Made by a program: the position numbers and the translations under genes. From CAYLXX01 sp964484325 (lineage in GTDB: Bacteria; Patescibacteriota; Microgenomatia; UBA1406; GWC2-37-13), in assembly GCA_964484325.1 (NCBI GenBank), contig CAZAEE010000003.1, positions 1 to 64,000 on the forward strand: 64,000 nucleotides of DNA, read 5' to 3'. Position 1 is the stretch's first letter. Each line of letters opens with the position of its first letter. This document shows positions 59,868 to 64,000 of this stretch, piece by piece. The notes under the pieces were generated by a model that ran no database searches, was not told the origin of the DNA, and worked only from the letters and a program-made list of their open reading frames with translations.

Positions 59868-59897
59868 ATTATATGGTTAAAGGGAAGTGGGAATCAA
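59868..59897 (-). promoter_or_regulatory. Leaderless-type promoter of the oxidoreductase operon
   Basis: Minus strand: TTGATT (59892-59897), 18-base spacer, TATAAT (59868-59873), then 6 bases (CAATTT) and the ATG at 59861. Confidence 0.7.
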
Positions 59898-59905
59898 CGG
59901 TAATT

Positions 59906-59914
59906 TGATATAAT
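59906..59914 (+). promoter_or_regulatory. Extended -10 promoter of the 59922 gene
   Basis: TGA-TATAAT, then 7 bases (GGCACTC) and the ATG at 59922. The first in-frame ATG (59913) lies inside the -10 box. Confidence 0.6.
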
Positions 59915-59921
59915 GGCACTC

Positions 59922-60164
59922 ATGGCAGAAACTTTATATGGCAAACGAAATACTATATGGGATGAAGCTGTAGAATTACGTGCAAGTACTAGTTTGAATG
60001 ATTTACAGATTAATTACGAAAACTCTGATCAGATGAATAAAAATGTTCTTAAGCTCGCATTGGAGCAGAGAGAAATTCAAGAAGCTGAAAAATTACTTCT
60101 GGCAGTCTTAGCCTTACCTACCGCAATTCGTTTAACTGACCCCAATAATGCTTCAAATAATTAA
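59922..60164 (+). CDS. Small hypothetical protein
   Basis: 80-residue soluble, helical, acidic protein. Visible features are the N-terminal MAETLYGKRNTIWDEAVELR and a central helix KNVLKLALEQREIQEAEKLLLAVL. No family was recognised. It has its own extended -10 promoter and is convergent with the DUF4406-like gene. Confidence 0.5.
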   Translation: MAETLYGKRNTIWDEAVELRASTSLNDLQINYENSDQMNKNVLKLALEQREIQEAEKLLLAVLALPTAIRLTDPNNASNN

Positions 60165-60172
60165 AATTCCTA

Positions 60173-60634
60173 TTATGCTTTGGATTCAACAATGAGGATT
60201 GTAAGACCATTTTGCTGAGCTGTATTATATTCGTCAGTTGCTCCTTCTGATTTTTCCCACCTAGGAGTCATAATTACATCAGTAATATGACCACATGAGA
60301 GTACTTCTCTCCAGAATTTTAAAAAAATATTTCTGCGCTCCTCAAAGGGAATGTCAACAATATTAATTCTGTTATAAACTTCATCTGTAAATATATCTAC
60401 TGCAGAAAATATCGGAAAGTCCATTTCTGCACGAAGCTTTTCTGTATGTTGTCGTAACCTTTTTTTGTTTCGGTCAACATGCTCAGGACCATCTGAATAG
60501 AGTATCCCAGAAGCGTATCCTATTCTTGTCACCCCATTTTCCTCACGAAGTGTTCGAAAAACTTCAATCACATTGTCTCGCACTTGATCAAGTGACGTAA
60601 CAGTTTGCATTACAGTCTCAATTTGCTCTTTCAT
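60173..60634 (-). CDS. DUF4406/nucleoside deoxyribosyltransferase-like protein
   Basis: 153 residues. The C-terminal segment ITDVIMTPRWEKSEGATDEYNTAQQNGLTILIVE follows the pattern of DUF4406 and nucleoside 2-deoxyribosyltransferase-like proteins (cD-x-V-x-x-L-P-x-W-x-x-S-x-G-A-x-x-E-x-x-x-A); the stretch is split here into SEGATDEY with the candidate catalytic glutamate. The N-terminal IGYASGILYSDGPEHVDRNK fits the early GP-x-x-x loop of that fold loosely. A nucleotide-processing role is inferred, not shown. Confidence 0.5.
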   Translation of the reverse strand: MKEQIETVMQTVTSLDQVRDNVIEVFRTLREENGVTRIGYASGILYSDGPEHVDRNKKRLRQHTEKLRAEMDFPIFSAVDIFTDEVYNRINIVDIPFEERRNIFLKFWREVLSCGHITDVIMTPRWEKSEGATDEYNTAQQNGLTILIVESKA

Positions 60635-60654
60635 ATGCAGTATTATTATAACAA

Positions 60655-60846
60655 TCAGTCATAACAACAGGGATCTTTGAAACGACAGTTTTTGCAGGTT
60701 GCATCGCGACCACCTGGCATACCGGCTAAGGTAACGTAGCCGCACGAAGGACATTCACGGATATTGTATTGATAGGTCTGATTGACACTTACGTTCAACC
60801 GTTCTTTTTCATTTGGGGAAGATGCGATTGCCTTTTTCATCTTCAA
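60655..60846 (-). CDS. Small zinc-ribbon protein
   Basis: 63 residues with two CxxC knuckles, C32-PS-C35 and C51-KN-C54, plus a C60-C61 pair at the end. The spacing suggests a zinc ribbon or a small metal/Fe-S-binding protein like a rubredoxin relative, but it is not a standard rubredoxin (CPxCG is present once). It overlaps the ferredoxin gene by 38 bases from the first ATG, or 32 from the second. It closes the suf-ferredoxin unit, which supports a metal or redox role. Confidence 0.65.
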   Translation of the reverse strand: MKMKKAIASSPNEKERLNVSVNQTYQYNIRECPSCGYVTLAGMPGGRDATCKNCRFKDPCCYD

Positions 60847-61084
60847 TAATTATCGCAGCCGTTGGACAACCACGAGCTGAATCAATAATCGCGTCATCTG
60901 CTTCTCGGTCTGCTGTTTCAATAATAACTGCTTTTGCTTCTGAATCAAGAATATACGTCTGTGGCGCAATCGCTATACACGTGGCCGCGCCAATACACAA
61001 ATCGCGATCTACTGTCACGACTAAATTTTTTAATTTTATCGGACCTGAAGGATGTTTGGGATCTTTTAGTTTTTGAGTATTCAT
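60809..61084 (-). CDS. Ferredoxin with three cluster cysteines
   Basis: 91-residue single-cluster ferredoxin. The usual C-x2-C-x2-C...CP pattern here reads C30-IGAAT-C36 with alanine at the middle position, and C73-P. Three ligands fit a [3Fe-4S] cluster, or a [4Fe-4S] with a non-cysteine fourth ligand, as in some archaeal and Thermotoga-type ferredoxins with Asp there. It probably serves the 2-oxoacid oxidoreductase upstream. It is 10 bases after sufU. Confidence 0.85.
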   Translation of the reverse strand: MNTQKLKDPKHPSGPIKLKNLVVTVDRDLCIGAATCIAIAPQTYILDSEAKAVIIETADREADDAIIDSARGCPTAAIIIEDEKGNRIFPK

Positions 61085-61094
61085 ACTATGTAAT

Positions 61095-61451
61095 TTACGG
61101 CAAAACTTTCATAAGCCCTTCCCAGGAAAGTAAAGCACATTTTAATCGATTTGGTGATAGTTCAATACCGAGTAATTGTATCATGTCCTCGCTCGTCATT
61201 TTTTTTAAAAAGGTGACTTTTTTTTCTTTTACATAGTCGGTGAGTATTGAAGCAGACGCTTTTGAGATGGCACAACCTTCACCGGTAAAAGCAATGTTTT
61301 TCACTACACCATGTCGTTCTTCAACTTGCATATAAATAATATCGCCACATAAGGGATTATTCACTTTCACATCATTTGTTTTATGTTTTAGCTCACCGAA
61401 GTTGTGCGGATGATGATAGTGGTCGAGGATGATATCCTGATAGATTGACAT
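61095..61451 (-). CDS. sufU: Fe-S cluster assembly protein SufU
   Basis: 118-residue NifU N-terminal-like protein. In Firmicutes SufU is a zinc-bound sulfur acceptor for SufS. The ligands are C35 and D37 in NPLCGD, C60 in GEGCAIS and C105 in RLKCALL. The N-terminal YQDIILDHYHHPHNFG is typical. Its start overlaps the sufS stop as TAATG. Confidence 0.94.
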   Translation of the reverse strand: MSIYQDIILDHYHHPHNFGELKHKTNDVKVNNPLCGDIIYMQVEERHGVVKNIAFTGEGCAISKASASILTDYVKEKKVTFLKKMTSEDMIQLLGIELSPNRLKCALLSWEGLMKVLP

Positions 61452-62695
61452 TAGCCCAGAGTTTTTTTAACTTTTTGCAATCCTTCAATCAGTGCGTCGA
61501 CGTCATGCGTATCGTTATAAAGATAAAAACTCGCGCGCGTTGAAGCCGGTAGATTAAAGCGCTCATGAAGAGGACCAGCGCAATGATTGCCGGCACGCAC
61601 CGCAATGTGCTGCTCGTCTAAAATATAGGCAATGTCGTGAGGATGAAATGTGCCAAAAGTAAAGGCAATAATTGCCGCTTTTTCTTTTTTAGGTCCGAGG
61701 ATTTTCAGCTCGTCACCAAAGATGTCTTTCATTTTTTTGAACGCATACTGAAATAGTTCTTGCTCATGGTTCTGAATTGCACTCATGCCAATTGACTTCA
61801 AGTATCGTACCGCTTCACCAAGACCAATGGCTCCGGCAATATGGGGGGTACCGGCTTCAAACTTGTGAGGCGGCTGTTTAAAAAGAGTCTTCTCAATTTT
61901 TACCTCACTGATCATCTCGCCGCCGTATAAAAATGGGTACATCTTTTCAAGTAAATCATACTTTCCCCATAACACACCAATTCCTGTCGGTCCAACCATC
62001 TTATGTGAAGAAAAAGCAAAAAAGTCACAACCTAAATCTTGTACATCAACCTGCATATGGGGAACTGCCTGGGCGCCGTCAATTACCGTTATTAAGTGTG
62101 GGTTAATTTTTTTTGCAAGACGGATGATCTCTTTAATCGGATTGGTGGTACCAACGACATTTGATGTGTGAACGAGTGCCAGGATTTTCGTGTTTTTTGT
62201 AATAATCGCCTCCAGAGACTTTGTCATTTCTGCTTCATTTTCTCCCAATGTTAAAACTCCCTGTTCATCAACGTCAATTACCTTAAACTGAGCGCCGTTT
62301 TCAAACGCTAGCTGCTGCCAGGGGACAAAGTTAGAGTGATGCTCCATCACTGACACAACTATTTCTGAGGACTCATTAATTACTTCTCTTCCTAAGCTGT
62401 ATGCCACGAGATTAATCGACTCAGTTGTATTTCTTGTAAAAATTACTTCTTCTTTTTTGGATGCATTGATAAATGTTGCAACCTCGGCACGCGCTTTTTC
62501 ATACTCATCGGTCGCTTTTTCTGCAATGCGATAAATTCCTCTGTGAATATTGGCACTATATTGCTCGTAGTATTCTTTCACTTTTTCAATAACTGAAGAC
62601 GGTTTTAAAGAAGTAGCCGTTGAATCAAGGTAAACTAACTCAGGTTCATGTGTAAATATGGGAAAGTCTTTTTTAATCTTATATACATTAAACAT
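61451..62695 (-). CDS. sufS: Cysteine desulfurase SufS
   Basis: PLP enzyme of 414 residues that takes sulfur from cysteine for Fe-S assembly. The PLP lysine is K232 in FAFSSHKMVGPTGIG, the PLP-stacking histidine lies in VSVMEHHSNFVPWQ, and the persulfide cysteine is C372 in RAGNHCAGPLHERF. Group II (SufS/CsdA) layout. It lies 3 bases after the preceding orphan gene of the suf unit. Confidence 0.96.
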   Translation of the reverse strand: MFNVYKIKKDFPIFTHEPELVYLDSTATSLKPSSVIEKVKEYYEQYSANIHRGIYRIAEKATDEYEKARAEVATFINASKKEEVIFTRNTTESINLVAYSLGREVINESSEIVVSVMEHHSNFVPWQQLAFENGAQFKVIDVDEQGVLTLGENEAEMTKSLEAIITKNTKILALVHTSNVVGTTNPIKEIIRLAKKINPHLITVIDGAQAVPHMQVDVQDLGCDFFAFSSHKMVGPTGIGVLWGKYDLLEKMYPFLYGGEMISEVKIEKTLFKQPPHKFEAGTPHIAGAIGLGEAVRYLKSIGMSAIQNHEQELFQYAFKKMKDIFGDELKILGPKKEKAAIIAFTFGTFHPHDIAYILDEQHIAVRAGNHCAGPLHERFNLPASTRASFYLYNDTHDVDALIEGLQKVKKTLG

Positions 62696-62698
62696 ATA

Positions 62699-63427
62699 CT
62701 ACCAATTATACTTTGCCAATACCTTATACTCTACATCAATCTCATCGTTATTGACTGCTCCAAGGTAAAGCACGTTCGAGTTTGTAATTATCATCCCAGT
62801 GTTAGCTTGATCAGGGAACGTAAGCGACTTTGTATCATCTGGCTCCTTCCAACCCTGTGCTAAAATTTGTTCTCTTATCCACTTTCTTTGATATGTATCT
62901 GATATCTTGACATTGCTCTTTCCACCAAAATGTGGAGTAATAAAAACTATACCACCTATATTGAATTTCGAGTTTACTTGAGTTAAAAACTGATGAAAGA
63001 TTTCTGTATGATTTATCATTTGAAAATGGCCAAGACCTCTGTATTGTGCTTGCGAATTTGTTTTAGGTGTAAGTTTAAGACCATAAGCTGTGCAACTATA
63101 AAGATCTACAGTCGCTATTGCAGTTTTATCGTCAAGTTCACTGACTAATGCTTGATTCTCATTCACTATCAAAGCCCGGAATCCTTCGGGTGTATTAACT
63201 TCTTGAACATGTAAAAGATCATCGGGTTTAAGAATGTGAGATGATGCTAAAGTATCCTTTCTATTCTCGTCTCTTATCTCTCTAAAAATAAATGGGATGT
63301 TAACCGTTGGTGAAGTAATACGAAGGTCTTTCCTCCTTTTAGAATGGTGAATATCATTTATAGTCTTGAGAGTAGCTGACTCAAGCGGAGATAATTCAAG
63401 TTTTTCTCCTGTTGGTTGATCTTCCAT
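62699..63427 (-). CDS. Uncharacterised protein in the suf operon
   Basis: 242-residue soluble protein inserted between sufD and sufS. The N-terminal half has no recognised domain. The central segment ATVDLYSCTAYGLKL followed by YRGLGHFQMI and GGIVFITPHFGG loosely recalls the Cys/His layout of CheD-like amidohydrolases, but that is weak. It overlaps sufD by one base and precedes sufS by 3, so it is firmly co-translated with Fe-S assembly genes. Function unknown. Confidence 0.55.
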   Translation of the reverse strand: MEDQPTGEKLELSPLESATLKTINDIHHSKRRKDLRITSPTVNIPFIFREIRDENRKDTLASSHILKPDDLLHVQEVNTPEGFRALIVNENQALVSELDDKTAIATVDLYSCTAYGLKLTPKTNSQAQYRGLGHFQMINHTEIFHQFLTQVNSKFNIGGIVFITPHFGGKSNVKISDTYQRKWIREQILAQGWKEPDDTKSLTFPDQANTGMIITNSNVLYLGAVNNDEIDVEYKVLAKYNW

Positions 63428-63996
63428 TATGAACTCTTTTTAAAATTGGGAACCTTCTCTTTTATTTTCTCATACATTTCATTGATGAAACCATCTATCA
63501 GTAATTGTTGTGCTTGTTGATCGCTAAGTCCCCGGCTCTTAGCATAAAATAATTGCTCTTTGTTTAACTTACCGGTTGTGGATCCATGTGTACAGAATAC
63601 ATCATTAGCTAAAATTTCAAGATAGGGTTTTGACTCAATAAACGTATTTGGCGACAAAATGAGGTTTTGGTTTTTTTGATAAGCGTGAGATTGTTGTCCG
63701 GATTTCTCGATACGTATCAATCCTTGATAATAAAACTTCGATTCATCCTCAAAAACTCCTTTAATCAACAAGTTTGAGGTTGACTGCGAAGCTCGATGGT
63801 GCTGAACTGTCTCAATGTGAAATTGATCTGCTTTTTTTCCAGTATAAAGTCCAAAAATATCAACATTGACGCCTTTAGCTGCCAGATCAACTGTAAATTT
63901 ACCAGATAAATTATGAAAAAAAACCACATAGTCTCCAGGTTTATCAAGAACGATGTGCTCTTTTTTGGTTTCTGTCAGATCGATAAAAGTATTCAT
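63427..63996 (-). CDS. sufD: Short SufD-like Fe-S assembly protein
   Basis: 189 residues matching the C-terminal core of SufB/SufD beta-helix proteins. Typical segments are VQHHRASQSTSNLLIKGVFEDESKF, YQGLIRIEKSGQQSHAYQKNQNLIL (in pieces), and NDVFCTHGSTTGKLNKEQLFYAKSRGLS. Family members usually exceed 400 residues, so this is either a compact version or the reading frame continues differently beyond the window; the start ATG is only 4 bases from the window edge. sufC and sufB are expected upstream. Confidence 0.82.
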   Translation of the reverse strand: MNTFIDLTETKKEHIVLDKPGDYVVFFHNLSGKFTVDLAAKGVNVDIFGLYTGKKADQFHIETVQHHRASQSTSNLLIKGVFEDESKFYYQGLIRIEKSGQQSHAYQKNQNLILSPNTFIESKPYLEILANDVFCTHGSTTGKLNKEQLFYAKSRGLSDQQAQQLLIDGFINEMYEKIKEKVPNFKKSS

Positions 63997-64000
63997 ATTT

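Noticed and set aside
1..64000. CRISPR arrays, insertion sequences or prophage
   Set aside because: No regularly spaced repeats, transposase, integrase or phage genes were seen on either strand.

Overview
This window looks like chromosomal DNA of a Candidate Phyla Radiation (Patescibacteria) bacterium, most likely a Microgenomates-type lineage. That is an inference from gene content, from short versions of many enzymes, a type 2 (archaeal/eukaryotic-like) IleRS, very tight gene packing and the reorganised division cluster; there is no 16S rRNA here to confirm it. TGA is used as a stop (for example in the ATGA overlap of metG and the PBP1A gene), so the code is standard and not the TGA-glycine code of Gracilibacteria/SR1. 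No mobile element, CRISPR array or rRNA operon was seen. No stretch over 300 bases lacks a gene.

Layout. 1-800: tRNA-Val and signal peptidase I. 784-11177 (minus): rplU-rpmA-parB-like, then (in transcription order) murG-ftsQ-ftsA-ftsZ-sigma factor-ileS, followed by a rodA/ftsW-type gene. 11205-17186 (minus): an endonuclease/exonuclease/phosphatase (EEP) gene, ftsW, murD, a lone receiver domain, mraY, an undecaprenol kinase-like gene and yvcK. 17325-25144: a sugar nucleotidyltransferase (+), then minus-strand murE-yfiH-murC-murB-murA and a gene with three GerE-like HTH units. 25203-29461: a small membrane protein and a second EEP enzyme (+), then minus-strand mraZ-rsmH-ftsL-ftsI. 29540-33400 (+): murJ, an AMP/thymidine phosphorylase-like gene, mltG. 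33393-39808 (minus): a GlsB-like membrane protein, a LamG surface protein, ftsK, pnp, rpsO and an orphan. 39878-44710 (+): mscL, a small membrane protein, metG, PBP1A, and a DUF5678-like/retropepsin pair. 44763-54441 (+): a surface-glycan island (RmlC-like cupin, two GT2, an O-antigen ligase-like protein, a GT39, three GT4, a FemAB aminoacyltransferase) crossed by a CAT-anticodon tRNA on the other strand. 54438-64000 (mostly minus): pterin carbinolamine dehydratase, Lon, a 2-oxoacid:ferredoxin oxidoreductase, two unknowns, a zinc-ribbon protein, a three-cysteine ferredoxin and a suf operon that runs off the window.

The genes work together mainly as a cell-envelope programme: peptidoglycan precursor synthesis (MurA, B, C, D, E, MraY, MurG), lipid II flipping (MurJ), polymerisation and cross-linking (FtsW, RodA-like, FtsI, PBP1A), trimming (MltG), division (FtsZ, A, Q, L, K) and surface glycan assembly. 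MurF and Ddl are not in the window.

The most striking pattern is transcriptional. At the head of almost every transcription unit a sigma-70 -10 box (TATAAT, TACAAT, TATACT and similar) ends 6-8 bases before the start codon, often with a TTGACA-like -35 box 16-18 bases upstream or an extended TGn. Transcription would then begin on or next to the A of the ATG, giving leaderless mRNAs. Internal operon genes instead use stop/start overlaps or Shine-Dalgarno sequences. Several start codons below were chosen on this basis, and some longest-ORF starts fall inside the promoter itself.
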